Assembly (NCBI GenBank): GCA_958438515.1
Contig: CAUBRZ010000017.1
Location: 1 to 34,643 of the forward strand
Length of the DNA stretch: 34,643 bases
Source: an uncultured Clostridium sp.
Lineage (GTDB): Bacteria > Bacillota > Clostridia > TANB77 > CAG-508
Direction: 5' to 3'
Numbering within the stretch: position 1 is the first letter of the stretch; the number at the start of each line of letters is the position of its first letter. The notes under the pieces are model-generated. The model saw only the letters and a program-made list of their open reading frames with translations, was not told where the DNA came from and searched no databases. The translations under genes were made by a program, and so were the position numbers. Positions 18,770 to 27,644 of the stretch are shown here, in pieces.

Positions 18770-19579
18770 TTATAAATAATAGTAAAAATATGCTAATGAA
18801 ATCATGAATAATATGATGTTTGATACTCCTAAATAAAATCCTGTTGCAAGTTCATCTGATATTTGTTTATCTGTTTTTTTATTTTTCTTGTTCTTTAATT
18901 TATATAATAATATATATATAGCTATTGATAAAAGTGTTAATATAATGCTATTTGCAGTTATATATTCACCTGTAAATGTGATCATTGTTATTATACTAAT
19001 TAGTATTCCATTTACATATGTACTTTTTGCATATTTTTTTAATGTTACTGTATCTAAAATTAATATAATTATATACAATAATAGATATATACCATATCTA
19101 TATATATTAGAGCCTTCTACTATGCATAGATATACCATATAAATTATTGATATTACTATACCATAGATATTTACAGCTTTGTCTATTTTTTTAGTTTCTT
19201 TATCTATTCCTGCCATTAATATTATAAATGTTAAATATAATACAACAAAACAATATTCTATAATTGTTGTTTTGTTTAAATTATATACTGTTAATCCCAT
19301 TAAATAGGCAATAACTAAAAACAATACTCCTGATAAGCTTTCTAATATTAAATATCTTGGTCTTATTTTTTGTTTACAGTATCTACATTTTCCACCTAAT
19401 AATATATAACTAAATATTGGAAACAAGTCTAATAAACCTAATTTGTGATTACAATTAGGACAATATGAATGTGTATGTACAATATCTTGCCTTTTAGGAA
19501 TTCTATATACTGCTAATGTATAAAAACTCCCAAATAATGTTCCTATTATAAATATTGTTAAGTAAAAAATAATGTTCAT
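18770..19579 (-). CDS. pilD: Prepilin peptidase (A24 family), atypical second active-site region
   Basis: A membrane aspartic protease that cuts and N-methylates prepilins. The N-terminal domain is typical: GTLFGSFYTLAVYRIPKR and a tetracysteine zinc site CPNC ... CRYC (about residues 40-75), then several membrane helices. The first catalytic Asp is likely in MAGIDKETKKID. The usual second motif GxGD is not found where expected (about 180-200, reading KKYAKSTYVNGILIS). Either the second Asp has shifted or the activity differs. Operon position directly after the major pilin supports the role. Confidence 0.88.
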   Translation of the reverse strand: MNIIFYLTIFIIGTLFGSFYTLAVYRIPKRQDIVHTHSYCPNCNHKLGLLDLFPIFSYILLGGKCRYCKQKIRPRYLILESLSGVLFLVIAYLMGLTVYNLNKTTIIEYCFVVLYLTFIILMAGIDKETKKIDKAVNIYGIVISIIYMVYLCIVEGSNIYRYGIYLLLYIIILILDTVTLKKYAKSTYVNGILISIITMITFTGEYITANSIILTLLSIAIYILLYKLKNKKNKKTDKQISDELATGFYLGVSNIILFMISLAYFYYYL

Positions 19580-19604
19580 GTTACCTTCCTTTTATTATAA
19601 TTTT

Positions 19605-19633
19605 AGCCATACACACTTAGTGTGCGTATGGCT
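19605..19633 (-). terminator. Stem-loop after the major pilin gene
   Basis: A 12-bp stem (19605-19611 with 19627-19633 and 19612-19616 with 19620-19624, with a two-base bulge) lies between the pilin and peptidase genes. On the minus strand it is followed by AAAATTATAAT and not a T-run, so it more likely stabilises the pilin mRNA end or partly terminates. Confidence 0.6.
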
Positions 19634-19655
19634 ATTGTTATTAATTTTATTTAAA

Positions 19656-20075
19656 TTATTCTGCTGGTGTCCAAGTAAATGTTCCATTAGATGAGTCATA
19701 AGAACCTGTAACTGTTTTTCCATTCGCATCCTTTGGTACTAATACTATATTAGTAGCACTTTCACATGATTCAACATATTTTTTATCTGTTAATTTTGTA
19801 CTTAAATTTGCTGATACATATGCTTCTGCTGTAGTTTGAGTTGGAGCTGAATTACTATTATATTTTTTTTCATAGTATTCTGTATATAAAGTATTTGCTT
19901 CTAACATAACATATTCTTTTGCTTCTGATAATTTTGTTTCAGCACCTGCCCCTGAAGCTTTATTTAATAATCCATTTTCACCTGTTAACATAGCAATTGA
20001 AATACCTGCTAATATTAATAATACGATAATTGTGATTACTAATGCGATTAATGTTATACCTTTGTTATTTTTCAT
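19656..20075 (-). CDS. pilA: Major type IV pilin
   Basis: A 139-aa prepilin with leader MKNNKG cut before ITLIALVITIIVLLILAGIS, the classic Gram-positive pilin helix. The helix continues into an amphipathic region (LLNKASGAGAETKLSEAKEYV) and a small C-terminal domain. The strong GAAAGGGGGG ribosome binding site and the stem-loop behind it suggest high expression. It lies in the middle of the assembly operon. Confidence 0.93.
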   Translation of the reverse strand: MKNNKGITLIALVITIIVLLILAGISIAMLTGENGLLNKASGAGAETKLSEAKEYVMLEANTLYTEYYEKKYNSNSAPTQTTAEAYVSANLSTKLTDKKYVESCESATNIVLVPKDANGKTVTGSYDSSNGTFTWTPAE

Positions 20076-20157
20076 TTGTATTTCCCCCCTTTCATCATTG
20101 GAATTATATTTTAGCTTTATATTTATATTGCTATAAATATAACGTTAATAACTTAAA

Positions 20158-20637
20158 TTATTTTGTTCCAGTGTTTTGAAAAAATCTTCCTCCACTTGTT
20201 GTTTCATCATTCTTACTAGAACTTGTATTATTATTTTGTTGTGTTTGGTTATTTGTACCTGTCGTATTTGATGTTCCTGTTGTAGTTGTTGTTCCTCCAT
20301 TAGAAGATGCATTTGTTACTGTATTAGTTCCACTTGTTGTTTTTGTATTATCAAATGATGAAAATGGATTTGCTTTTCCTGGTTTGTAATTTTGTGTCCT
20401 TTTATAATTGTTTAAGTCTGTTGCATCCACTTCATATGTCATAATAACTTGGTTTTCATCTATACTATCTGCTGAAGTTAATTCTTTCTTAACATCTTCT
20501 GGTGTTGTATATGCTACTTGATTAGGTATTGTTTTTGACATTGGAACATATTCATATAGTAAAATTCCTAAAACAAGTATTATAGCTAAACATAACAATA
20601 ATATAATTATTATTTCTTTCGCAATTGATTTTGCCAT
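20158..20637 (-). CDS. Single-pass membrane protein of the pilus operon, PilP position, Thr/Asn-rich tail
   Basis: A 159-aa protein with one N-terminal membrane helix (about 8-28, EIIIILLLCLAIILVLGILL), a short soluble part (TPEDVKKELTSADSIDENQVIMTYEV), then a low-complexity Thr/Ser/Asn/Gln tail from about residue 90. Sequence similarity to known PilP is not evident; the role is suggested by its place directly after pilO. It is outside the membrane if N-in. It follows pilO by 14 nt. Confidence 0.65.
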   Translation of the reverse strand: MAKSIAKEIIIILLLCLAIILVLGILLYEYVPMSKTIPNQVAYTTPEDVKKELTSADSIDENQVIMTYEVDATDLNNYKRTQNYKPGKANPFSSFDNTKTTSGTNTVTNASSNGGTTTTTGTSNTTGTNNQTQQNNNTSSSKNDETTSGGRFFQNTGTK

Positions 20638-20651
20638 TTTCCCACTCCTTT

Positions 20652-21410
20652 TTATCTTGCACTATTAGTATTTGTTGTATTTTTAGTGCTATTTGTGTTT
20701 GTTTTATTTGTGGAATTTGTTGTATTTGTTGAATTTGTATTAGTTTTATTTGTTGTGTTAGTTGTATTTGTTGTATTAGTTGAATCTGTATCTTCTTGTG
20801 TAGTTGTAGGTGGTGTGATTGCTGATACATCTTTAATCGAAATATCTTTACATACAAATGTTGCTTGTAAGTCTTCACTATTTTGCATTGGTGTCATTCT
20901 AAACTCTTCTATTTTAAATCCTAATGTGCTATCATTTTCAATAGCTGATATGAAGTCTGTAATTGAAATATAACTTCCTGTTGCTGTGAATTTTAAGTTG
21001 TAAACATCTTTTGCTGAATTGCTTCCTTGTAATACATCCATTTGCATAATAGCACCTTGGCTAGTAGCATGATTTCCTAGTCTTACCCATAAAGTTTCTA
21101 TTTCGTATTTTTCAAGTTGGTTTGCTGCTTGTACATCACCTTCTTGACTAATAGCTGTCATATCTTCATAATTTTTCTTTTCTTCATTTAATTTTTTGGC
21201 ATTAGTTTGTACATCACTTACTGCTTGGTTATAATCTTTTTGTGCTAATTTTCCAGCTTGTTGTATTTTTTGGTCTAACTCGTTACTTCTTTGTTGAATA
21301 CCTTTAATTCCAAGTATTTCTAAATTTCCTATATTGATTCCTTGAATAACAACAAATATAGAAAGTGCTGATAATAATGCTATCAAAATTAATATTAATA
21401 GTTTTTTCAT
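20652..21410 (-). CDS. pilO: PilO-like pilus alignment protein
   Basis: A 252-aa bitopic protein: membrane helix at 3-25, coiled coil (about 38-80, rich in Glu, Lys and Gln), then a ferredoxin-like domain typical of PilO (DVYNLKFTATGSYISITDFI). The last 50 residues are Thr/Asn/Ser repeats encoded by an irregular short repeat, probably prone to length change. It overlaps pilMN by 4 nt (ATGA), as expected for partners that form a complex. Confidence 0.85.
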   Translation of the reverse strand: MKKLLILILIALLSALSIFVVIQGINIGNLEILGIKGIQQRSNELDQKIQQAGKLAQKDYNQAVSDVQTNAKKLNEEKKNYEDMTAISQEGDVQAANQLEKYEIETLWVRLGNHATSQGAIMQMDVLQGSNSAKDVYNLKFTATGSYISITDFISAIENDSTLGFKIEEFRMTPMQNSEDLQATFVCKDISIKDVSAITPPTTTQEDTDSTNTTNTTNTTNKTNTNSTNTTNSTNKTNTNSTKNTTNTNSAR

Positions 21411-23026
21411 GGCAAGTCTCCTTCTATTTTTACAGTAACTACGTTATCATCTTTTTGTCCTGCTGTTGATATTACATTTGTTAAAATTACGTCTGATTTT
21501 ATTTTTGCTTTTAAATATCCTAATTGTTCATATTTGTTTGATTGTGCATTGATTACTACATGTGTACCTGTTGTATTTTCAATAGATGTTAATTGTACAC
21601 TTTCTGGTATAATAGACATAATTTGATTTAATAAGTTTGGAATCGCATTTCTTGTTCTATTTCTATCTGTAAGTTTATCATTTGCTTCTTCCAAGTTTTT
21701 AATCATAGTTGTGTATTCATTTGTTTTTGATTTTATCTTTTCATTATCATTGTTTGCTAATGCTATCTGTTTATTAGTTCCAGCAATTGATTCTTCTGCT
21801 TCTTGTGTTTTTTGTTTCATTTGAGAATTTAATACTGAAGCAAAACCTGTATATATAATAACTAATAAAAGTAATCCTACTGCTATTCTCAATAGTCCTT
21901 TTTCAGTTTTATCCAATTTCTGATTTAAATCCCATGTAAACCATCCACCAAGATTTTTTTGTTCCTTTTTGCTTCTACCTGGATTAACTTCTACTTTTAA
22001 CCAACTAGGAATTTGATCCATAAATGTTTGTTTTTTGAAGTTCATTCCAGAAATTCCTTCACCTATTCCCATTAATGCTATAGAAATTGCCGAATTTACT
22101 TCCATATAATCTTTTATGCTAATATCTCTTACTTTATCTACAAAATAAGGTCTTAATATTTCACAATTTGCTTCTTCCAAATATTCTTGGAAATATAAAT
22201 CTATATTATTTACTAAAGCTGCTGTACCTGTAATATATACTTTAGCAATTTTTTCTGTATTAGAATTTATTATTTTTTTAATTTTTCCTACAATTGCATA
22301 TAAAGTAGGTATAATATCTTCTAGGTAAGTTGCTTGTTCTTCTTGTAAATCTTTTCCTTCTGAAGTATATATTGTGGTATTTTTACATATTTCATATGAT
22401 TTTGAGTAAGAATTTTCTTTTAAGTTTATTTTAGTTAAAATATCTGCACTTCCCTCATCAAACATATCAATATGAGCTACTTTGCTTCCAATAATTGTTG
22501 TTACTGTTGTTTTATCTTCAATGTTTACTATAAGACAATTTTCATTTTTTTCTACATTAATTAAATTCGGAATTGACATCGAAATTGGAGAAATAGTTGT
22601 TAATCTGTATCCTTCAATTTGTTGTATTCTCTTATTTAATTCTATTTTATTATCTGCAATGTGAATAATTTTAAGTTTTTCCTTGTCTAACTGATTGTCT
22701 ACGACTGCGTATCTTGTTTCAAAAACATTAGGATTATATCCTTTTTCTGAACAATAAGCATCAAATTCTGTTTTTATTGCTTTTTGTAAATCGCTTTTTG
22801 TAAGTAATGCAAACATATCAAAATAGTTATACATTTCCTCTGACATATTAACACTAATTGGTGTTTTTTGACTATATGTTTCTTCTATGATTTGAGAAAT
22901 TGCATCTCCTACTTTGTCATAGAATTTTACACCAAATGATTCAACTTTTATATTGTCATGATCTTTAGAAACTTTTGCATATTTAATTAAATTTTCTTGT
23001 ATATATAATCCTAGACAATCAGTCAT
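21407..23026 (-). CDS. PilM-PilN fusion protein of the type IV pilus
   Basis: A 539-aa protein in which the cytoplasmic actin-like PilM domain (about 1-330, starting MTDCLGLYIQENLIKYAKVS, with a phosphate-binding region LIVNIEDKTTVTTI and the ITGTAALVNNID loop) is joined to PilN. PilN supplies a membrane helix (about 375-397, LLRIAVGLLLLVIIYTGFAS), a coiled coil and a C-terminal ferredoxin-like domain. PilM normally binds a short N-terminal peptide of PilN, so the fusion fixes this contact. It is the first gene of the pilus operon, with AAAGGAGAAAGGC before the start. Confidence 0.88.
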   Translation of the reverse strand: MTDCLGLYIQENLIKYAKVSKDHDNIKVESFGVKFYDKVGDAISQIIEETYSQKTPISVNMSEEMYNYFDMFALLTKSDLQKAIKTEFDAYCSEKGYNPNVFETRYAVVDNQLDKEKLKIIHIADNKIELNKRIQQIEGYRLTTISPISMSIPNLINVEKNENCLIVNIEDKTTVTTIIGSKVAHIDMFDEGSADILTKINLKENSYSKSYEICKNTTIYTSEGKDLQEEQATYLEDIIPTLYAIVGKIKKIINSNTEKIAKVYITGTAALVNNIDLYFQEYLEEANCEILRPYFVDKVRDISIKDYMEVNSAISIALMGIGEGISGMNFKKQTFMDQIPSWLKVEVNPGRSKKEQKNLGGWFTWDLNQKLDKTEKGLLRIAVGLLLLVIIYTGFASVLNSQMKQKTQEAEESIAGTNKQIALANNDNEKIKSKTNEYTTMIKNLEEANDKLTDRNRTRNAIPNLLNQIMSIIPESVQLTSIENTTGTHVVINAQSNKYEQLGYLKAKIKSDVILTNVISTAGQKDDNVVTVKIEGDLP

Positions 23027-23141
23027 GCCTTTCTCCTTTTTTTATTTATAATTATCTTTTGTAATTTATCTCAAAAAAATACTTACATATATTTTACAAA
23101 ATTCTATTTTTTTCTTCACATTTTTAATCGATTACACTTAT

Positions 23142-23169
23142 ATTTTATCGTTATTTGGTAAAAAGTCAA
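23142..23169 (-). promoter_or_regulatory. Promoter of the pilus operon
   Basis: TTGACT (23169-23164), 16 nt, TAAAAT (23147-23142) on the minus strand, leaving a leader of about 105 nt before pilMN. No clear riboswitch fold was recognised in that leader. Confidence 0.6.
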
Positions 23170-23221
23170 TATATTTAATACAAATGTAATGTTAGCGTAA
23201 TACTTTTGTAATATTTATTTT

Positions 23222-24583
23222 TTATTTTACTCTTAGTAACTTACAAATAAAAAATCCATCTGTTTTTTGATTTTGATATACTTGTAAAAATTTTCTATCA
23301 ATTATAAATTTTTCAAAGTAATTTTTTATATCTTCTGCATGCTTTGGAAGTATTATTTCCTGAATTTTAAAATTTTCATTTTCTTCAACAAATTTATTTA
23401 TTATATCTTGGTTTTCACTTTTAAAGATACTACATGTAGAATAAACTAATTCTCCACCTTTTTTCAAATAAGAAGAACATGTATTTAAAATTTCAGTTTG
23501 TATTTTTGTTATTTTCTTTATATCTTCTACTTTTCTTTGCCATTTTATATCTGGCTTTCTTTTTAATACACCTATTCCTAAACAAGGTACATCTAAGAGA
23601 ATCTTGTCAAATTTTTCCTCATACTCTTTATTAAACTTAGTTGCATCTTGTAAATGTACTTTTATTATATTAATTCCTAGTCTGTTAGCAGCATCTTCAA
23701 CTAATTTTGTTCTATGTTCGTGTATATCTAAAGCTTCAATTTTTCCTTTATTTTTCATGATTTCTGCCATATATGTAGTCTTTCCACCAGGACTACTACA
23801 TGCATCTAAAACTTCTTCATTTTCCTTTGGATTTAAAATTAAAGCAGTAAGTCCTGCTGCTTCATCTTGTACTGTAAATAAACCTTGTTTAAATTCTTCC
23901 ATATTTTCTATATCTTTTGCTTTATTTAAAATTATAAAATCGTCTAATTCTGATTTCTCTGTCACATCTATATTTTTTGCTTTAAGTTTTTCTATTAATC
24001 TTTCCTTAGTTGTTTTCAGCTTATTTACCCTTATAGAAATATTAGGTCTTTTATTAGAATTTCTACAAATTTCTTTAATTTGTTCATATGTTAAACCTTC
24101 TTTAATAAATTCTTCTATTATCCAAATTGGCATAGATGTTGTTTTGGAAATCATTTCTTTTTTGCCTTTTATTTCAAACAAATCTTCATAATCTTTTTTA
24201 TCTATTTTTCTTAAAACAGCATTTGTAAAACCTATACTTCCTTTATTGCCATATCTTTTAGCTAAATTTACCCCTTCATTTACAGCTGCTGATTTTGGTA
24301 TTTTGTCCAAAAATACAATTTGATAAATAGACATCCTCAATATATTTAAAATCCAAGGCGAAATTTTCTTAATTTTTACACTTGAATGATTTTTTATAAT
24401 TTCATCTAGAGTTAATTTCCAAGTAGTTACCCCATACACTATTTCCGAAATTAGTCCAATATCCTTTTTATTCAAGTTATTTTTATTCTTATTTAACATT
24501 TCATTTAATACTATATTTGAATACGCTCCTTCTTTATCAATCTTATATAAGATTTCCAAAGCTAATTTTCTTGTTTTATCCAT
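23222..24583 (-). CDS. rsmB: 16S rRNA (cytosine-967 C5)-methyltransferase
   Basis: The 453-aa protein has an N-terminal NusB-like RNA-binding domain (1-140) and a C-terminal Rossmann methyltransferase. Seen: the AdoMet loop LDACSSPGGKTTYMAEIM, the ALDIHEHR acidic position, the DVPCLGIGVLKRKPDIKW motif with one conserved Cys, and the catalytic YSTCSI. It modifies C967 of 16S rRNA. Start ATG follows GGAGAG. The gene is transcribed toward the pilus operon promoter with no clear terminator visible. Confidence 0.95.
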   Translation of the reverse strand: MDKTRKLALEILYKIDKEGAYSNIVLNEMLNKNKNNLNKKDIGLISEIVYGVTTWKLTLDEIIKNHSSVKIKKISPWILNILRMSIYQIVFLDKIPKSAAVNEGVNLAKRYGNKGSIGFTNAVLRKIDKKDYEDLFEIKGKKEMISKTTSMPIWIIEEFIKEGLTYEQIKEICRNSNKRPNISIRVNKLKTTKERLIEKLKAKNIDVTEKSELDDFIILNKAKDIENMEEFKQGLFTVQDEAAGLTALILNPKENEEVLDACSSPGGKTTYMAEIMKNKGKIEALDIHEHRTKLVEDAANRLGINIIKVHLQDATKFNKEYEEKFDKILLDVPCLGIGVLKRKPDIKWQRKVEDIKKITKIQTEILNTCSSYLKKGGELVYSTCSIFKSENQDIINKFVEENENFKIQEIILPKHAEDIKNYFEKFIIDRKFLQVYQNQKTDGFFICKLLRVK

Positions 24584-24740
24584 ATTCTACTCTCCTGTTT
24601 TTTTGGTTTTATTATTTTCTTTTATTTTACTTCTTAGTACTTTTTGATTATATAATTTTTAAATAATATTTTCTACTATTTTTGTATATTTTTTCTAACT
24701 TTAGGAAAAGATATTTGTAAAAGTTTTTTGGAGGTTTGGT

Positions 24741-24956
24741 ATGGATATAAAAAAACATTTAATAATAACTGGAAACTCAACCGTTTCATGGAAAGATGCT
24801 ATTGTAAAAGCAATTAGTGAAGCATCAAAAACTATCGATTACTTATCAGAAGTTAAAATATTAGAGCAAAGAGCAAGTATTGATGGAGATAAAATTTCTG
24901 AATATTTTGTAGATTTAGATTTAAGTTTCACAGTTGACTTAAATCGTAAAAACTAA
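24741..24956 (+). CDS. Dodecin-like small protein
   Basis: A 71-aa protein with the dodecin pattern: a beta strand, SWKDAIVKAISEASKTI helix, then VKILEQRASIDGDKISEYFVDLDLSFTV strands. Dodecins form hollow 12-mers that store flavins or other ligands. It lies 15 nt before spoVAC with its own GGAGG site, so it is probably expressed in the developing spore. The ligand is unknown; the aromatic residue used for flavin stacking is not clear. Confidence 0.8.
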   Translation: MDIKKHLIITGNSTVSWKDAIVKAISEASKTIDYLSEVKILEQRASIDGDKISEYFVDLDLSFTVDLNRKN

Positions 24957-24971
24957 TTAGGAGGTAATATA

Positions 24972-25436
24972 ATGAATCCCTTAGAAACAAAACAAACTTA
25001 TCAAGACTATGTTGATAAAAAATCCCCAAACTCACCCATTTTTAAAAATTGTTTTAATGCATTTTGGGTTGGTGGTCTTATTTGTACAATCGGACAAGTT
25101 ATACTTAATATATGTAAAGAGCGTGGTTTTGATACGCAAACTTCAGGTACAATTGTTTCCATTTTATTAATAGGTATATCTGCGTTTTTAACAGGTCTTA
25201 ACTTATTTAATAAAATCGGAAAATTCGCAGGAGCAGGTTCTTTAATACCTATTACCGGTTTTGCTAATTCAATTGTTTCACCTGCAATGGAATATAAATC
25301 AGAAGGATATGTAATGGGTGTAGGTGGAAAAATGTTTACTGTTGCAGGACCTGTACTTGTATTTGGTATTTCTGCATCAATTCTTGTCGGAATTGTTTTT
25401 ATGATATTTAATACTCAAAGTGTAACTTTAGTATAA
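24972..25436 (+). CDS. spoVAC: Stage V sporulation protein AC
   Basis: A membrane protein of the SpoVA channel that moves dipicolinic acid into the forespore and out during germination. The 154-aa sequence has several membrane helices and the family motifs GGLICTIGQ, GAGSLIPITGFANS and MEYKSEGYVMGVGGKMF. It is followed by spoVAD after 13 nt. Confidence 0.95.
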   Translation: MNPLETKQTYQDYVDKKSPNSPIFKNCFNAFWVGGLICTIGQVILNICKERGFDTQTSGTIVSILLIGISAFLTGLNLFNKIGKFAGAGSLIPITGFANSIVSPAMEYKSEGYVMGVGGKMFTVAGPVLVFGISASILVGIVFMIFNTQSVTLV

Positions 25437-25449
25437 GAAAGGAGTTATT

Positions 25450-26451
25450 TTGGAAAAGCTAGGAAAACAAACTATAAAATTTAATGCCCCTCCTACAATT
25501 GTTGATTGTGCTAGTATTGTTGGACCTAAAGAAGCACAAGGACCTTTAGCAAAATACTTTGACCAGACTCTAGACGATGAATTTTGGGGTGAAAAAACTT
25601 GGGAAAAGGCTGAAAGTAAAATTATAAAAGAAACTGTAAATACAGTTATATCTAAATCTGGACTCGCAACTGATGATATTGACTGTATGTTTGCAGGTGA
25701 TTTGTTAAACCAATGTATCTCTTCTAGTTTTGGTTTAAGAGAAGTAAACATACCATTTTTTGGTGTATTTGGTGCTTGTTCTACTTTTGTAGAATCAATG
25801 AGTTTAGGAGCTATTGCTATAGAAGGATTTGCAAATAATGTTTTATGTGCTACTTCTAGTCATTTCTGTAGTGCTGAGAAACAATTTAGATTTCCATTAG
25901 AATTAGGAAATCAAAGACCTCCTACAAGTCAATGGACTGTCACAGGTTCAGGAGCTGCTATTTTATCAAAAAACGGTAATGGTCCTTACATCACTCACAT
26001 AACCCCTGGAAAAATTGTAGATATGGGAATAAAAGATGCAAATAATATGGGAGCAGCTATGGCGCCTGCATTTGCTGATACCTTAATCACACATTTCTTA
26101 GACACCGGTAGAAGCCCTAATTACTATGATGCAATAATAAGTGGTGACTTAGGGCATATTGGAAAAGACCTTGCAATTGATATTGCAAAATCACAAGGAT
26201 ATAATATCAAATCAAACTATAATGACTGTGGTGTTCTAATATTTGATAAAAACACTCAAGACACACATTCAGGTGGAAGTGGTTGCGCATGTTGTGGAAC
26301 TGTATTTTCAGGATATTTATTTAAACAATTAAAAGACAAAAAGATAAAAAAAATACTTCTAATTGCAACAGGAGCATTAATGAACTCAACAAGTTCGCAA
26401 CAAGGTGAAACCATTCCGGGAATTGCACATGCAATTAGTATTGAATTATAA
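25450..26451 (+). CDS. spoVAD: Stage V sporulation protein AD
   Basis: A thiolase-fold protein that binds dipicolinic acid and works with SpoVAC. The 333-aa sequence contains the family blocks NAPPTIVDCASIVGPKEAQG, DCMFAGDLLNQC, FGVFGACSTFVESM and HSGGSGCACC. The start is TTG at 25450, supported by AAAGGAG 6 nt upstream and by the family N-terminus. The stop codon is the first base pairs of a dispersed repeat (copy D). Confidence 0.96.
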   Translation: MEKLGKQTIKFNAPPTIVDCASIVGPKEAQGPLAKYFDQTLDDEFWGEKTWEKAESKIIKETVNTVISKSGLATDDIDCMFAGDLLNQCISSSFGLREVNIPFFGVFGACSTFVESMSLGAIAIEGFANNVLCATSSHFCSAEKQFRFPLELGNQRPPTSQWTVTGSGAAILSKNGNGPYITHITPGKIVDMGIKDANNMGAAMAPAFADTLITHFLDTGRSPNYYDAIISGDLGHIGKDLAIDIAKSQGYNIKSNYNDCGVLIFDKNTQDTHSGGSGCACCGTVFSGYLFKQLKDKKIKKILLIATGALMNSTSSQQGETIPGIAHAISIEL

Positions 26452-26497
26452 GGGGGACAGGTCTTAATTGTTTCATTTATTTGTCGTATTTTGTCAG
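26451..26497 (+). repeat. Dispersed GGGGACA repeat, copy D (starts at the spoVAD stop)
   Basis: AGGGGGACAGGTCTTAA starts at the last base of the spoVAD stop codon, followed by TTTCATTTATTTGTCG and TTGTCAG. The order of blocks is the same as in the other three copies. Confidence 0.6.
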
Positions 26498-26582
26498 TTC
26501 TTACTTATTACTTTTGCATATAAAAATTTAATATTAATAAACTAAAGATATTTTTTCTCATATATCAGAAAGGATGATAATT

Positions 26583-26975
26583 ATGAATATAAATTGGGCT
26601 AATGTTTTTAATTGGATGCCATTGTTAAAATGCTTTGTCACTGGTGGTATTCTTTGTGTAATTGGGCAAATTCTTATTGATAAAACCAAACTTACTCCTG
26701 CCAAAATTTTAGTTATATTTGTTACTGCTGGTGCCATTTTAGGTGGATTAGGCATTTATAAGTATTTAGTTGATTTTGCAGGTGCTGGTGCTACTGTTCC
26801 ACTTACTGGATTTGGTTATAATTTAGCTAAAGGTGCCATAGAAGGTGTTAAGGAAAGTGGATTAGTTGGAGCTTTTACTGGTGGAGTTAAAGCTGCTAGT
26901 GGTGGTATTGCTGCTGCTGTATTTTTTGGATATTTAGCATCATTGATATCTAAACCTAAAATGAAAAAGCAATAA
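26583..26975 (+). CDS. spoVAE: Stage V sporulation protein AE (SpoVAEB type)
   Basis: A 130-aa membrane protein related to SpoVAC, with motifs CFVTGGILCVIGQILID and DFAGAGATVPLTGFGYNLAKGA. It completes the AC-AD-AEB trio that is the minimal Clostridia channel. The gap of 131 nt after spoVAD holds repeat copy D. The start at 26583 fits AAAGGA; an ATG 9 nt upstream overlaps that site. The stop codon lies in the terminator stem. Confidence 0.93.
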   Translation: MNINWANVFNWMPLLKCFVTGGILCVIGQILIDKTKLTPAKILVIFVTAGAILGGLGIYKYLVDFAGAGATVPLTGFGYNLAKGAIEGVKESGLVGAFTGGVKAASGGIAAAVFFGYLASLISKPKMKKQ

Positions 26976-27000
26976 TTAGTTTATCTAATTATTGCTTTTA
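26967..27000. terminator. Bidirectional terminator between spoVAE and rplT
   Basis: A 13-bp perfect stem (26967-26979 with 26985-26997) with a 5-nt loop and flanking T/A runs can end both convergent transcripts. Confidence 0.85.
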
Positions 27001-27011
27001 ATATTAAATTT

Positions 27012-27362
27012 CTATGCTTTTTTTGAAATTTCTGCAATTTCAGTAAATGCTTTTGGATCAGATACTGCAATTTCAGCTAACATTTTTCTATTAATTGTAA
27101 CATTTGCTTTCTTTAATCCTGCAATCATTTTACTATATGTTGTTCCATTCATTCTTGCAGCTGCATTAATTCTTGCTATCCATAATTTTCTAAAATTACT
27201 TTTTTTATCTTTTCTTCCTACATATGCATAAGATAATGATTTCATAACTGCTTGATTTGCATTTCTGAATCTATAGCTTTTTGCTCCATAATAACCTTTT
27301 GCTTGTTTTAATATTTTTTTATGTCTTGCTCTAGTTGTTCTTGCTGTTTTTACTCTTGCCAT
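27012..27362 (-). CDS. rplT: 50S ribosomal protein L20
   Basis: L20, 116 aa, full length: MARVKTARTTRARHKKILKQ, then AKGYYGAKSYRFRNANQAVM and the WIARINAAARMNG block. In Firmicutes it also represses its own operon by binding the infC leader. It is the last gene, 33 nt after rpmI. Confidence 0.98.
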   Translation of the reverse strand: MARVKTARTTRARHKKILKQAKGYYGAKSYRFRNANQAVMKSLSYAYVGRKDKKSNFRKLWIARINAAARMNGTTYSKMIAGLKKANVTINRKMLAEIAVSDPKAFTEIAEISKKA

Positions 27363-27395
27363 TTATTTTCACTCTCCTTAATTCTAATTTAACTA

Positions 27396-27599
27396 TTAGT
27401 TACCATATGGTAATAATTTTTTAATTGTATTTTCACAAGTTTTATCAGCATATCCATTTTGGATTTTTCCTGATTTTTTTTGTCTTTTTGTCTTATTAGC
27501 TAATAGATGTCTTCTGTTTGATTTTGTTCTTTTTACTTTTCCTGTAGCTGTTAATGAATATCTTTTCTTAGCAGCTTTATTTGTTTTTAATTTTGGCAT
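27396..27599 (-). CDS. rpmI: 50S ribosomal protein L35
   Basis: L35, 67 aa, with the typical MPKLKTNKAAKKRYSLTATG start and the basic KSNRRHLLANKTKRQKK core. It lies between infC and rplT with an AAAGGAG site. Confidence 0.97.
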   Translation of the reverse strand: MPKLKTNKAAKKRYSLTATGKVKRTKSNRRHLLANKTKRQKKSGKIQNGYADKTCENTIKKLLPYGN

Positions 27600-27644
27600 A
27601 ATTCTAAACTCCTTTCGATTTTTATTTATATTATTAGCAGTCTA

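Noticed and set aside
20552..20878. Open frame rich in Gln and Ile overlapping pilO
   Set aside because: It is a frame shadow of the Thr/Asn repeat tract of pilO.
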